The notes: generated by a model not told the origin, from the letters alone. 64,000 nt of DNA from Manihot esculenta (GCF_001659605.2 NC_035161.2:6761662-6825661), one strand, 5' to 3'. Shown: positions 42,211 to 54,567, counted from the first letter of the stretch. Made by a program: numbers and translations.

Positions 42211-42223
42211 AAGGGGGGGAGAA
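42211..42223 (+). other. Polypurine tract of copy 2
   Basis: AAGGGGGGGAGAA directly before the 3' LTR, preceded by the short inverted repeat around ATTCGGGGACGAAT (42191-42204). Confidence 0.92.
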
Positions 42224-44480
42224 TGTAATACCCGGCTAGACTCCGGTATCGGAATTCCTACCGTCCGATGGAATCTCGGATGTCGGAAGCCTCTAGTAGG
42301 GTAGAATCATGTTTTTATAAAATGTTTTAAGGTATTTCATGGTTTTAAGTAAAAATGGAAATGAGTTTTTCTATAAAAACAACCTTGAAGGAAAACTCAG
42401 GTTCGGCCGCCGAACCTCAAGTTCGGCCGCCGAACATGCATGCCTTCGGGAGCGCCTTTAGGCCCCCGAAAGCATAAGTGAGGAAAGTCCAGGTTCGGCC
42501 GCCGAACCTCAAGTTCGGCCGCCGAACATGGCATGCATGCGGAGGCACGTTCGGCCCCCGAACGTGGCCTGGCCAGCCACTATAAAAGGGTCCCTTAGCC
42601 GAAAACGGGCGAGCTTTTTCCCCATTTCCGGCCAAGGTGAGTTCTCCGCCACCCCTCACCGATCTTGAGTCTTTTCCTTCAGATCTTTCGAGTTTTTCAC
42701 AAGTTTTTACTTTGTTTTGAAGATTTTTGAGTTTTAAGCAAGTTTTAGAGCTTTGAGGTTCAAGAACCCAAAAATCTCCCACCTCCGAGTTTAGGACGTC
42801 TCTCTCTCGATCTTCAAGAGGTAAGAGCCGATCTTAAGCTCATTTCATATTTAAAGTAAGTTTTATGCAAGATCTATGGGGTAGAATGCATGTTTAGCTC
42901 ATGGTTAGGTTATGGGTTTTATTTGTGTTTTTGAACAATGTGAGTTGCTTGTGTGTTGTAGTTGGGGTTTTTGATGGTTTGATGCCCCTAGGAACTTGTA
43001 TGTTTGCTTGTGTATAATTGGGAATGTTGTAGAATAGGTTTATGCATGTTTGGGTAGTTTTGGAAGCGAATGTGCATAGGAGAGCTGAGTTTCTGCCACT
43101 AAGGGAGAAACCAGGTTCGGCAGCCGAAGGAACTTTCGGTCGCCGAACATGCTTGTGGAGGCAGCCTTCGGCTGCCGAAGCTTGCCCCCGAAAGGAGACT
43201 TTCGTCTCTGTCTGGGACTTTCGGCCGCCGAAAGTGCCGCCGAACCTGCCTGACTTTCGGCTCTGGAGGGACTTTCGGCCGCCGAACTTGCCGCCGAAAG
43301 TGCCCTGTTCAGCCATTTCTTACATGTTGTTCTATGATTATTCCATGATGTTTTAGGGGGTTTTTGGGGAATAGTTTAGAGTTATGTTCATGTATGTTGG
43401 TCCCTCATTTGAGTCCACCTGTGTAGGTTCGGACCCAAGGAACCGAGGACCCCCGCAGTGAGTCTGTTGCCCTAGTGTCTGGTCAGAGCTATCCAGAGGT
43501 GAGTGGAATAAACCTTTACGTTTAAAGTAAATAAATTTCAAAGTTTTGAGCATTGTTCATGCATCATGAATGCCATGTGATGAATTAGGTTGCTTGCATT
43601 AGAATTCATGAATATGTTGCATTGCACATTTTGATGTTGATGTGGATGAATGTTGAATGATCCATAGCCCTCGATCTATGATATGATGATATGATATGTA
43701 CGGTACGAAAAGTAAGACCAGTGGGACCCATTCTACGTTCGCTGGCACTATGTAAGGGAAAGACCAGGACCCATTCTCCGTTCTGGCACAGTTGGACACT
43801 ATTATGTTATGATATGTAAGGGAAAGACCAGGACCCATTCTACGTTCTGGCACAGTTGGACCATGTAAAGGGCTATTGGTGACAAGTTCATCCTTGATGT
43901 GATTAGCTGTGATGTGATGCATTTCATGTTATCATATGTTTTAAGTGTTTTATTATTCTGCTCACTGGGCTCTAGTAGCTCACCCCTCTCCCAATTTCCC
44001 CAGGATTGCAGGTACAGGGTAGACCAGGAGGTTTACAAGAGTAATGAAGTCACGTGTATGTAATAGTTAGTGTGGACATGATAAATGTATTAATGTTATG
44101 TAAGAGTACAGTTTCAGTTATGTAATGATATTGAGGATTAGATATTGTGCTTGACATTGTATATGAGGTATCCCTTTTATTACATGATCAAAATGTTTTA
44201 TTATGTTCATGAAAGCCAACTCATCTTATGATGTATCGCCCATTGGGTCATTGATGAGATCCCACAGAGGGATCATGATTATGATTATGGCTATGTGCAG
44301 TATATGTTCAGGTTGAGTTGGATGTATGAAAGAAAAGTTTTAAATTTTTATGTATTTTCTTGATCATGTATGGGATTAAACAGGTTTCCAGGATGTATGT
44401 TTGGCTTGCTACGGGTCCCGGCGGCCTTAAGTCGATCCGGATTCTAGCGCCGGTAGCGGTCCGATTTTCAGGTCGTTACA
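42224..44480 (+). repeat. 3' LTR of copy 2
   Basis: 2257 bp, followed by the GTTCT duplication. Palindrome clusters at 42400-42560 and about 43120-43300. TATAAAAG near 42582. Confidence 0.95.
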
Positions 44481-44485
44481 GTTCT

Positions 44486-45874
44486 AATGCAAGCACCCTA
44501 TTATATCTCATGGCATTCATGATACGTGAATCATGCTAAAACTGGTTTATTTATTTAAAAGCATAAGAGTTATTCCACTCACCTCTAACTGAAGCTCTAC
44601 TGACTCAGAAGCAGCTGAACTCACTGCTGGGGTCCTCGGTTCCTCGGGTCCGAACCTACACAGGTGGACTCAAATGAGGGACCAAACAACTACAACATAA
44701 CTCTAAAAACATTCCCCAAAAACCCCCTAGAACATCATGAAACAACCATAGAAAAACATGCAAAAGAGGGCTGGACAGGGCACTTTCGGCGGTAGGTTCG
44801 GCGGCCGAAAGTCCCTCTAGAGCCGAAAGTCAGGCAGGTTCGGCGGCACCTTCGGCGGCCGAAACTCCCAGACAGAGGCGAAACTCATGCATGTTCGGCG
44901 GCACTTTCGGCGGCCGAAACTCCCAGACAGAGACGAAAGTCTCCTTTCGGGGGCAAGCTTCGGCAGCCGAAGGCTGCTTCCACAAGCATGTTCGGCGGCC
45001 GAAAGTTCCTTCGGCTGCCAAACCTGGTTTCTCCCTTAGTGGCAGAAACTCAGCTCTTCTATGCATAAACGCCTCCCAAACCATCCAAACATGCATAAAC
45101 CTATTCTACAACACACATACACAAGCATACCAGCTCCTAGGGCTTCAAACTATCCTAAGCCCCATCTACAACACATCAAACATGCATTGGCAAGCCACAT
45201 TGTTCAAAAACACAACATAAACTCATAACCCTAACTATAGGCTAAACATGCATTCTACCCCATAGATCTTCATAAAACTTACTTAAAACATGCAATGAGC
45301 TTAAGATCGGCTCTTACCTCTTGAAGATCGAGAGAGAGACGACCTAATCTTGGAGATGGGAGATTTTCAACTTCCTTGGGTCTCCAAGCTCAAAACTTGC
45401 TCAAAGCTTGAAAATCTTCAAAACAAGATGAAAATTTGTGAAAATCGTGAAAGATTTGAAGGAAGAACTCAAAGATTGGTGAGGAACGGCGGAGAGCTCA
45501 CCTTGGCCGACAATGGGGAGAAAAGCTCGCCCGTTTTCGGCTAAGGGACCCTTTTATAGTGGCTGGCCAGGCCACATTCGGGGACCGAACGTGCCTCCGC
45601 ATGCATGCCATGTTCGGCGGCCGAACCTGGACTTCCCTCACTTATGCCTTCGGGGGCCTAAGGCACACCCGAAATACCTGCATGTTCGGCGGTCGAATCT
45701 GGGTTTTCCTCCAAGGTTATTTTCATGCAAAAACTCATTTCCATCTTACTTAAAACCATAAAACACATTAAAACATTTTATGAAAACATGGTTTTACCCT
45801 TCTAGAGGTCTCTGACATCCGAGATTCCACCGGACGGTAGGAATTCCGATACCGGAGTCTAGCCGGGTATTACA
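44486..45874 (-). repeat. Solo LTR S2, right segment
   Basis: Continuation of 33708-34567; ends GAGTCTAGCCGGGTATTACA at 45874, followed by the ATTAT duplication (45875-45879). Palindrome clusters at 44780-45010 and 45575-45695. TATA box on the - strand near 45555. Confidence 0.93.
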
Positions 45875-45879
45875 ATTAT

Positions 45880-46397
45880 ACCCCATAAGGACAGTCAATA
45901 ATTCAAAACATACTACTAATAATATGGTTTACCATCACCGGGTGGTTTGGGTCCAAGGGATATCCCTTGTGAATGGAGAAAACAAGTGTTGGGAGAGTAT
46001 CCTCATAGGAGTCGAGAAAATCTCAAACCAAAACCATAAAAAAAAAAATAATAAAAATGATAAAATAAAAAAAAACTGGATTTCTGGATTTCCTGGTGAA
46101 AATTATAATTTTAAAAGACTTTTTTGGTTGGTTGGGTATATATTTCTTTATACACTAATTTAAGAATTTGATGAAACTTCATTGCATGATCACATATTAA
46201 GAATGAGTTTGCTATATTTCAGCTTTTGAAGATTGTGTTGATATTTCTTTTATGATTTGTATACATTAATAAGATTTTACCGTGAAATGCGGGTTGTTTG
46301 AAATAAGTTGAGTTAACTTTGTGAGCCATTGATTATGGGTAGCTTTTGTGAGTCTTTTTACATACTTGAGGGCAAGTCTGATCTAAGTGTGGGGATT
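45880..46397 (+). other. End of the host element's internal region and its polypurine tract
   Basis: Noncoding remainder of the Athila-like element after the solo LTR. It ends GAGGGCAAGTCTGATCTAAG and TGTGGGGATTT, with the purine tract at 46385-46397 abutting the LTR. Confidence 0.75.
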
Positions 46398-47536
46398 TGA
46401 TAATATGCACAATTATGCAACTTTAATATTACAAAATATTTAGATATTGAGTTTGATTTCGTTTAAAACAGATTGATTTGTTTAAATTTTGTTAATCTTG
46501 GTAGGATTGGAGGATAACAAGAGAAAAATTCAATTTGGAATCCACATTCTAAGATAAAAGGTGGCCACAATTAAATTCATAAAAGGATACTCTAGACGAG
46601 CTGTGTTATAGACTGTGTTATAGGCACAAACATACTTGACGAACAGAACGAGCTTCAAATTCGGGAACCAAACAGATAACTCTTATTTGTCAAACTGTAC
46701 TCAATTTTGATTTTAGCTATTTTTATTTAGATTAGGAATCTTAGCACTATAAAAAGGGGATATTCTGATGTATCTGATATCTCATTTTATCTTTCATCTC
46801 CTATTTTTAGCCATGAACTTGTGTAGTTAAATTCTTCTTTTCAGTTAAAAGATAATTAAAGTTCCAGTTAAATCGGTTGTGAGATTTATGTGATTTTATA
46901 GTTCTCTCAATTATTGGTATTTATATTATTCTTGTGTTTATTGTTTAATATCATTCTGTGGGTTGTTGCATTAAGGCGCCATCTGAATTGATAGAATGGT
47001 AGATTGCTATTCAGTTAATTAAATCCGTAATTGTTTAATTAAATTAAAATAAGTAGTGAATTAGGTTGCGTAAGGCATTCTTAAGGCATAATATAATTTA
47101 ACTTAAATGAATCGAGCGTCTCGCATTTATTAGTTAGAATCATATTCTTTTAATTCTTAATGCAATAATTGGATTAAATTCTAGAAGTCTCCTACGGTTG
47201 TCCAAAAGTTAGAATTAGTTAACGTATCTCTTAACTAGTTTATTTAAAATTAAAAAATGATTAAATACCTGAAACATTTTCGATATCTGTTTTATTAATT
47301 AAATTGAGATTATTTTGTATCTGTGATCAATCCATAAAAACTGAAATTAAAATTATTCCTTTAAATTAATTTTTTTTTCTATATTTAAAACCTCCCCCAT
47401 TTTATTTTATTTTATTTTATTTTATTCAATAGAATTAATCCATTTACCAGTCTCTGTGGAATCAACCCTACTTTATCATTATCACAAGTTTTATTTTAAA
47501 GTAGAAATTTATTTTTGATGGTTTCGACGCCCATCA
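46398..47536 (+). repeat. 3' LTR of the Athila-like host element
   Basis: 1139 bp, TGATAATATG...CGCCCATCA, with a polypurine tract on its left. Its end TTTTTGATGGTTTCGACG resembles the 3' end of the Gag-protease element's LTR (TTTTTGACGGCTTCGACA), supporting a common lineage. The 5' LTR is outside the window; the right flank begins AGAGG at 47537. Confidence 0.85.
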
Positions 47537-47620
47537 AGAGGTACTGAAAAAAATTCACTAGCGATTATATATTTAATTGGTGGTGTAATTACTTAAAATT
47601 CGATTATTATTGTCAAAATC

Positions 47621-47984
47621 ATTATGGAGTCAGAATTTATTACTCTAAAATTATATAATAATGAGACTAGAGTGGCTAAATATTATGTTAAAAATAAAAT
47701 CAATGTCATTCATATATTGTGATTGCCAAACGACAATAACTATTATAAGGAATAAAATTTTCAATAGTAAAAATAGACATATTTGTCTAAAATATGATAC
47801 GGTTGAACGGCTACTGAAAAATGGAATTAAATCCATTAACTATATGGAGTCAAAAGTGGTTTTGGTTAATCTAAATGTTTTAAAAAAGAAGTTAATAAAT
47901 GAAATATCAAGGGGAATGAAACTTGGCCAATCTGAAATTGACAATAATAAGAACCCAACCTACTTGGCAAATAAACATCTATAG
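47621..47984 (+). pseudogene. Ty1/copia RNase H remnant
   Basis: From about 47695 one frame reads CDCQTTITIIRNKIFNSKNR, then YDTVERLLKNGIKSI and [10 protein letters not shown]. This matches the C-terminal end of copia-type polyproteins (the CDCQ...NRHI region and the ETSRGMG ending), with substitutions. No LTR or RT of this element is visible next to it. Confidence 0.75.
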
Positions 47985-49120
47985 GAATTAGCTTATTGAC
48001 CTCCCAAACAGTACTATAAGAATCGGTACTGAACATTCCCTTGTAATTGTATATGCCCCATAGCAATAACATATTTTGGTTAAGGTATTTGTTCATATAA
48101 TCTTACTAAAGAACGAGTCATTTTCATGGTTACTATGCATGCTGTTCAAATCAGGTCCACTTGCCTAGGACTAGATCTTGGTACTAGTCCATAACGATCA
48201 AATTCGAATCCTGAGCCTATTAATGAAGCAAATTCAATAAAGCAACAACTGGTACCGGAAATCTCATGAAAAATATTCATATAGGTAATAACAAGTCACT
48301 TGTTAGTTCTATTAGCACTATTTAACGATAACCTTCTTAGTGTGTGAGAAATGCTAGATTGCATTAATGAGAAGATGAGATGAAAACTCTTAATGATATT
48401 CATACCTTTTATGCGTGATATATAAATTACAATATATTTGATAATATCACCTATATAAGTGTACAGTGCAACGCATAATCTTTAGAGCTTACATATGGCC
48501 TATTAGCACAAAAACAAGATCTATAGAGTGTTATGAGATTAATGAAATATTAGTATACAAAAAATAATTTTTAGTTTATAGAAACAAAAATTTCTCCAAA
48601 GTAATATACTAGGTTTAATTCATAGTCTAAAAAAATATCAGATTCAAAATATATACACTAAATTTTTAAATCTAACAATGAAAAATCTTTTAAAATATAC
48701 AAAAATGATTATAAAATAAATTTAAATTTCAAAATATTTTATAATTATTAAAAGTTTTATAATCGCTAAAAATTTTATTTATAAAATTATTTTATTATTG
48801 CATTTGATATATAAACCTAACCGTTGTGATTTTATTATTTATTTTAAAATTTTTATTCAATATACAACGGTTATTTTTTCCACCATAAGTAATATGCATC
48901 TTCACAAAAAAAAAATTATTCATATTTTTTACTTTATTCTTTCTGTTTTTATATTTTCTATTTTATTCTTTTTTTTATACTTTCTAGGATAGTATAAATT
49001 AAATATAAATTCTTATAAGTCTGATCATGAAAATTAAATTTTAAAATACCCTATTTAATACTAGAGAATTGCAAACTACTCAACTTTTATTATTTTATGC
49101 TACTTTTCCAAAACATGTTG
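47985..49120. other. AT-rich spacer, partly duplicated
   Basis: No gene seen. From about 48335 the sequence resembles 51075 onward ('tgatattcat...cttttatgcgtg', 'aaaaataatttttagtttatag'), showing that the duplication containing the GMC pseudogenes extends about 0.75 kb upstream of their coding part. Confidence 0.6.
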
Positions 49121-50204
49121 AGAGACAAAGATTGGTGGGACTATATTTGATGAATTTGGAATAAGGCTCACCCTAGCTGATCTTCTGCGTGCTGGGAATC
49201 CAGAAAATATCACAATTCTGTTGGCTGCAACTGTACGGAGCATCATTTTCCATAGCAATGGTAAGTAGAGATATCCTCACATGGCATTCAAAGAAAAAGA
49301 GATTGATGTTCGATCTCTTGATGCTCATATGCTGTCTTCCAATGATGCTGGTAAAAGAAATGAGACAAAAGCTTGTGGCATTAGGTTTATCAAGATCGAG
49401 GGAAGCAGTGATCAAACTTACGAAGCTTACCTTAACCAACCGGAGAGTTTGAATTCCTGGGGAGATGTTATTTTATCAGCAGGAGCATTAGGCTGTCCCC
49501 AGATCCTAATGTTAAGTGGCATAGGGCCAGAAAAGCATCTCAAGAATTTCAATCTCTCACTTGTGTTAGATTTGAAAGGAGTTGGCCAAGAGATGAAAGA
49601 CTGCCCAGCCATTGCCCTTCTAGCAGACACAAAAGCAGAATATCAAGTCACAGGCATTGCAAAAGACTTCAAATTCATAGTCCAGGGAGGAATTTTACCA
49701 ATAAGCTTCAATGCAACAAGGATGCCAATTGCAATAAAGCTTGCATTTCCAGAATCTGAAGGGAAACTGAAATTGAGCAGCACAGATCCCAGGCAAAACC
49801 CTTCAGTGCAATTCAACTATCTATCAAAGGAAGAAGACATGGATGAATGCATTGAAATGTCTCAATTGCTTGAAAGGGTAACAAGATCTAAGTCTGTTAC
49901 TCTGTTCCTGAAGACTGTACCACAGAATAATTTGATGTCCACTCCTGATGAGCTGAGAAATTTCTGCAAGAACAATGTTAGAACCTATTATCATTACCAC
50001 GGTGGTTGCACCGTTGGATCAGTTGATAAAGATTACAAAGTCTATGGAATTAAGGGCTTGAGAGTAATAGAAGGCTCAACTTTCTTGGAATCCCTAGGCA
50101 CAAATCCAATGGCTACCCTGTTAATGCTGGGAAGATATCAAGGGATCAAGATTCTAAGAGAGCGAGAGATTGCTTCTCTATTTCCTAATCAACAACATCC
50201 ATAG
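49121..50204 (+). pseudogene. 5'-truncated GMC oxidoreductase (mandelonitrile-lyase-like), unit 1
   Basis: Only the C-terminal two thirds of a plant GMC flavoprotein remains. A first coding piece (49121-49258: TKIGGTIFDEFG, AGNPENITILL) ends at a GTAAGT donor-like site. After a possible intron of about 90 bp the frame resumes and stays open to TAG/50204, with the GMC signature SAGALGCPQILMLSGIGP, the catalytic-histidine motif [10 protein letters not shown] and the GTNPMATLLMLGRYQ end. The N-terminal FAD-binding GxGxxG region is missing and no exon for it is seen upstream. Family members oxidise alcohols or act as hydroxynitrile lyases; without the FAD site no activity is expected. Confidence 0.85.
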
Positions 50205-50485
50205 CAAAGTCTTAACTTCTACCAATATACTTGTAACCATTAAAGAATGTGAAAACTGTCAACTTGCTGCAAAACCCAGTTGTTGGAATCAATTCAATGT
50301 AACTAAGCTTCATTTCATTTTACACTATCATGGTTATGAACTTCAAATTTGCTAATCAACAAGGATAAGACTTACACAAATTTATACATTTTGTATATAT
50401 ACACTTATCAATTTCAACAGAGAAAAAATGATCATTCAGCAAAATTTGGTCAAATTTTTCATGTCACTGTTTGGAGGCTTGTTTT

Positions 50486-50950
50486 AAACTATATAAGAAT
50501 TTAAGAAATTTACAAACTTTATTTTTTTTACTAGAAACAATACAACCATAAGGTTGTACCATATAAATTTCTTCTTCCAAGTCTCCATTTAAAAAAACTG
50601 TTTTAACATTAATTTGATTAATAACAAATTTATGTATAGAAACTAAAACAATTAATACTCTAATATAACAAATTCTAGCTACAGGAACAAAAGTGTCAAA
50701 ATAATCTATATCTTATTTTTGAGAAAAACCTTTTGCTACTAGTCCTCCTTTATATTTTTCAATTAACCCATCTGGATTATATTTCATGTTGAAAATCTAT
50801 TTACAACTAATAAGTTTAGCTCCTGGAGACAAGTCTACTAAAATCCACGTACCATTTTGAGTAATAGAATCAATTTCAGCTTTAATTGCTACTTTCCAAA
50901 AAAGAATTTCCAAAGATTTAATAGTTTCAGAAAAAAAAAATCAAACAAGC
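50486..50950 (-). pseudogene. Ty1/copia RT fragment between the GMC units
   Basis: On the - strand the sequence reads KAEIDSITQNGTWILVDL, then WIFNMKYNPDGLIEKYKG, GLVAKGFSQK, DYFDTFVPVARI and FLNGDLEEEIYM. These are the familiar start-of-RT blocks of copia elements. There are several stops, and only about 150 residues remain. Opposite in orientation to the RNase H remnant at 47621. Confidence 0.85.
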
Positions 50951-51059
50951 AAGCAGAAAAAGATGCATTTTCATTTGTTATCACATAAATATTGAGAATA
51001 AAGAATCCCTGATTACAATAACCTTTTCCAACAAAAATATCTTTCCACTAACAAATCAC

Positions 51060-52486
51060 TACTTAACGTTATCCCTTCCTAGTGTGTAAGAAGTGTTAGA
51101 TGTGATGAAAACTTTTAATGATATTCATATTTCTTATGCGTGGTATATAAATTGCAATAAACATTTGATGATATACCACGTGTCACGCCACAAGACCTTT
51201 CAACTTGTTAGTGAGGTTGTTCTCCCCAAAACCAACACAAGTAAGCCTTTTCAACAAACTCACAAAGCAATTGACGAATTTGGGACAATCACACTTGTAA
51301 AGAAGAAGAGATTTTCTCAAAGAGAAAGTGTATTTCACTATAGTGACCGTACAGATTACAAGAACTCTCTTAAAACAAATAAATTCTAATAATCTGCCTA
51401 TATCTTTACAAACTCGTGGGACTCCTATTTATAAGCTAAGATAAGACAGCATTTAATGCTTCTTGGAGACTCCCCAGCCAATTATGGCATGTTGGTTCAA
51501 CTTCCTTCAGGTTTAGATTCTTCCCCCCTGGCATGTTGGTTCAACTTCTTTCAGGTCTAGATTCTTCCCACCCCCCAGCCTGGCAGACTTGCTCCTCTGC
51601 GGCCAACCAGCATTCCAGCGGCTAAACAGCTTCTCCAAGCAGTCTGTCTTCTGCCTACAGCCATTTCTATCTTCCTCCTTGCAAAATTTTTGTGGAGCGA
51701 AATTTGAAAGTTGACAATAAAGTGTAGAATAAAATCACTTTTATGAGATTATGGCATAATCTCTAATACTTATAAACTATTAAACGTGTGTATGACCTAT
51801 TAATGCAAAACAGTGTTGACAGCAAAATCCATAGAGTGTATAAGATTGATATGATATTAATATATAAAAAATAGCTTTTAGTTTATAGAAATAAAAATTT
51901 CACCCAAATAATAGTCTAAATTTGATTTATTATTCAAAAAACATCATATTTAAATTATACACATTAAATTTTTAAATTCAACAATAAAAATTTTTTTAAA
52001 ATATGTAAAAATTATTATAAATTAAATTTTAATTTTAAAATATTTTATGATTATTAAAAATTTATAATCTTAAAAATTTTATTTATAAAAATTTTTTACT
52101 ATTATAAATTTAATATATTAATTTAATATTAAATCTAATCATTAATATATAAACCTAATATTAAATCTACCCATTATATTTTTACTATATTATTTCAAAA
52201 TTTTTATAATAATTTACGACAATTATTTTTTTACTATAAATAATATACAACTTAAAAAAAATCATTCATATTTTATCCTCTATTTTTTTCTTTTTTATAT
52301 TTTCTACTACATGATAAATTAAAAATAAATTTTTATTATTTTAATTATAAAAATTAAATTTTAAAATATTCCACTTAATTTTAGAGAATTATAAAATAGA
52401 TTCTTAAAGTCAGTATTCAATACATTCAAATTTTATTTTATTATTTTATTAAAAATTTTTTAATTATTTTATCCTATTTCGTGTAG
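51060..52486. other. Spacer upstream of GMC unit 2 with an inserted segment
   Basis: Its ends match the unit 1 spacer. Bases about 51180-51715 have no counterpart there and look like an insertion of unknown type (it begins CACGTGTCACGCCACAAGAC), containing a tandem duplication of 'tggcatgttggttcaacttc' (51485 and 51530). No gene recognised. Confidence 0.55.
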
Positions 52487-53594
52487 AGAGACAAAGATTG
52501 GTGGGGCCATATTTGATGAATTTGGAATCAGGCACGCCCTAGCTGATCTTCCGGGTGCTGGGAATCCAGAAAATATCACAATTCTGTTGGCTGCAACTGT
52601 ACGGAGCATCATTTTCCATAGCAATGGTAAGTAGAGACATCTGCACATGGTGTTCAAAGAAAAAGAGATTGATGTTCGATCTCTTGATGCTCATATGCTG
52701 TCTTCCAATGATGCTGGTAAAAAGAAATGAGACAAAAGCTTGTGGCATTAGGTTTATCAAGAGCGAGGGAAGCAGTGATCAAAACTTACGAAGCTTACCT
52801 TAAGCAATCTGAGAGTTTGAATTCCTGGGGAGATGTTATTTTGTCAGCAGGAGCATTAGGCTGTCCCCAGATACTAATGTTAAGTGGCATAGGGCCAGAA
52901 AAGCATTTCAAGCATTTCAATCTCTCACTTGTGTTGGATTTGAAAGGAGTTGGCCAAGAGATGAAAGACTGCCCAGCCAGTGCCCTTCTAGCAGACCCAA
53001 AAGCAGAATATCGGCTGCCAGATACGCCTCAAGTCACAGGCATTGCAAAAGACTTCAAATTCATAGTCCAGGGAGGAATTTTACCAGTAAGCTTCAATGC
53101 AACAAGCATGCCAATTGTAATAAAGCTTGCATTTCCAGAATCTGAAGGGAAGCTGAAATTGAGCAGCACAGATCCCAGGCAAAACCCTTCAGTGCAATTC
53201 AACTATCCATCAAAGGAAGAAGACATGGATGAATGCATTGAAATGTCTCAATTGCTTGAAAAGGGTAACAAGATCTGAGTCTGTTGCTCTGTTCCTGAAG
53301 ACTGTACCACAGAATAATTTGATGTCCACTCCTGATGAGCTGAGAAATTTCTGCAAGAACAATGTTAGAACCTATTATCATTACCATGGTGGTTGCACCG
53401 TTGGATCAGTTGTTGACAAAGATTACAAAGTCTATGGAATTAAGGGCTTGAGAGTAATAGATGGCTCAACTTTCTTGTAATCCCCAGGCACAAATCCAAT
53501 GGCTACCCTGTTAATGCTGGGAAGATATCAAGGGATCAAGATTCTAAGAGAGCGAGAGATTGCTTCTCTATTTCCTAATCAAGAACATCCATAG
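52487..53594 (+). pseudogene. 5'-truncated GMC oxidoreductase, unit 2, frameshifted
   Basis: A near copy of unit 1, about 3366 bp downstream and missing the same N-terminal part. Additional lesions: an extra A near 52786, an extra A near 53262 giving an early stop, and a TAA at about 53478 in the last conserved block where unit 1 reads GAA. It has 18 bp (about 53011) and 3 bp (about 53411) that unit 1 lacks. The motifs SAGALGCPQILMLSGIGP and [10 protein letters not shown] remain readable. Downstream sequence to about 53760 is also shared. Confidence 0.88.
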
Positions 53595-53880
53595 CAAAGT
53601 CTTAGCTTCTACCAATATACTTGTAACCATTAAAGAATGTGAAAACTATCAACTTGCTGCAAAACCCAGTTGTTGCAATCAATTCAATGTATCTAAGCTT
53701 CATTTCATTTTACGCTATCATGGTTATGAACTTCAAATTTGCTAATCAACAAGGACAAGACATACACAAATTTATTTATTATTCAAGATGAACGTAAATC
53801 ATCTTTATATACATGCTAATTAAAAAGAAGCCAAAAAAACACACAAAAAAATATATATTCTTACAAAAAATCTTCAACTC

Positions 53881-54567
53881 TTAACCCTCCATTTCATGAT
53901 CAAGAGCTGGACTTGAGGAAGAGACATCACTAGGATCAGTAACTGAAGCCTGATTTGAGTTTTCATTTCTCCTATGAGTATTGAATGAAAAACTAACCCA
54001 AATTTCTCTTTCAATTATTCTTCTCTCTCTCCCCTCATCATCATCATCATCTCTCTTCTTTCCAAAATCCATCTTATCAACAGGCATCTTGTACCTGCAA
54101 ACAGGGCATGACCCATGAATCCCCAACCACTTCTCTATACAATTAGCATGAAACCTGTGCTTACAAGGCATCTCTTTGGCCAACCCACCAATCTCCCAAT
54201 CCTCTAAACAGATCATACACTCACCATCCTGATCTCCAATTTCAGCAATTTCAACACAAGGCATGGCCTCTATAGATGCTTTTGAGGCAGGAGGCTGACC
54301 ATTCTTGGTAGCTAAGTCTCTAAGAAGAGAATCCAAACTAGCAGCTCCTTCAATCACCACCATCCCTTGAGTGAAAGGGTTGATAAGGATGATTCTTTGA
54401 TTTGGGGTGGGTGTATCTGGCGTTTCTTGATCTGGGTGGTCACTCTCACTCCGGCCGGTGGTGGTGGAGAAGCCTAATAGGAAAGGCAAAAACAAAGAGA
54501 GGTCTCTATGCCTTGGCATCCCCTCAAAAGCAGAAGATAACTCAGGCTGATGAGGCTCAGAAGCCAT
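53881..54567 (-). CDS. MPSR1: RING-H2 E3 ubiquitin ligase, MPSR1-like
   Basis: Single-exon gene of 228 residues. The RING-H2 finger lies at about 140-181: C-x2-C (CMICLEDW), CKHRFHANC with Cys-x-His-x2-His-x2-Cys, and CPVCRYKMP. Before it is a conserved NPFTQGMVVIEG block and NGQPPASKASIEAMP, typical of the Arabidopsis MPSR1 type (misfolded protein sensing RING E3 ligase), a cytosolic quality-control enzyme that ubiquitinates misfolded proteins. An acidic DDDDDE stretch follows the RING. The start at 54567 (MASEPHQPE) is preferred; the in-frame extension to 54768 adds 67 residues unlike the family. No transmembrane helix in the chosen form. Its neighbour GALT1 matches the Arabidopsis gene order. 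Gene symbol rests on family and synteny recall. Confidence 0.88.
   Translation of the reverse strand: MASEPHQPELSSAFEGMPRHRDLSLFLPFLLGFSTTTGRSESDHPDQETPDTPTPNQRIILINPFTQGMVVIEGAASLDSLLRDLATKNGQPPASKASIEAMPCVEIAEIGDQDGECMICLEDWEIGGLAKEMPCKHRFHANCIEKWLGIHGSCPVCRYKMPVDKMDFGKKRDDDDDEGRERRIIEREIWVSFSFNTHRRNENSNQASVTDPSDVSSSSPALDHEMEG

Larger units (their letters stand above)
34568..44480 (+). mobile_element. Complete Ty3/gypsy chromovirus (Tekay/Del-like), copy 2
   Basis: A 9913-bp element is flanked by GTTCT at 34563-34567 and 44481-44485. It has LTRs of 2292 and 2257 bp, the same primer site, gag-pol and polypurine tract as copy 1, and lies inside an older LTR of its own family. The LTRs show roughly 25-30 substitutions by eye, mostly transitions, so it is older than copy 1. 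The 5-kb gag-pol frame has four stops but no frameshift. Confidence 0.96.
12001..47536 (+). mobile_element. Old Athila-like Ty3/gypsy element hosting the whole stack (5' part outside the window)
   Basis: Pieces of one + strand element remain in order: end of Gag and protease, RT, RNase H and integrase (12001-15414), integrase C-terminus (31201-31602), an env-like ORF3 (31997-32605), 3' untranslated region (32606-33707 and 45880-46397), polypurine tract (46385-46397) and a 3' LTR (46398-47536). It is split by LTR B, a CACTA element and a solo LTR containing copy 2. Athila affinity is inferred from protein similarity to the element at 19706-26694 (which has a tRNA-Asp-type primer site) and from the extra ORF after pol. 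Several frameshifts and stops show it is dead. Confidence 0.85.
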
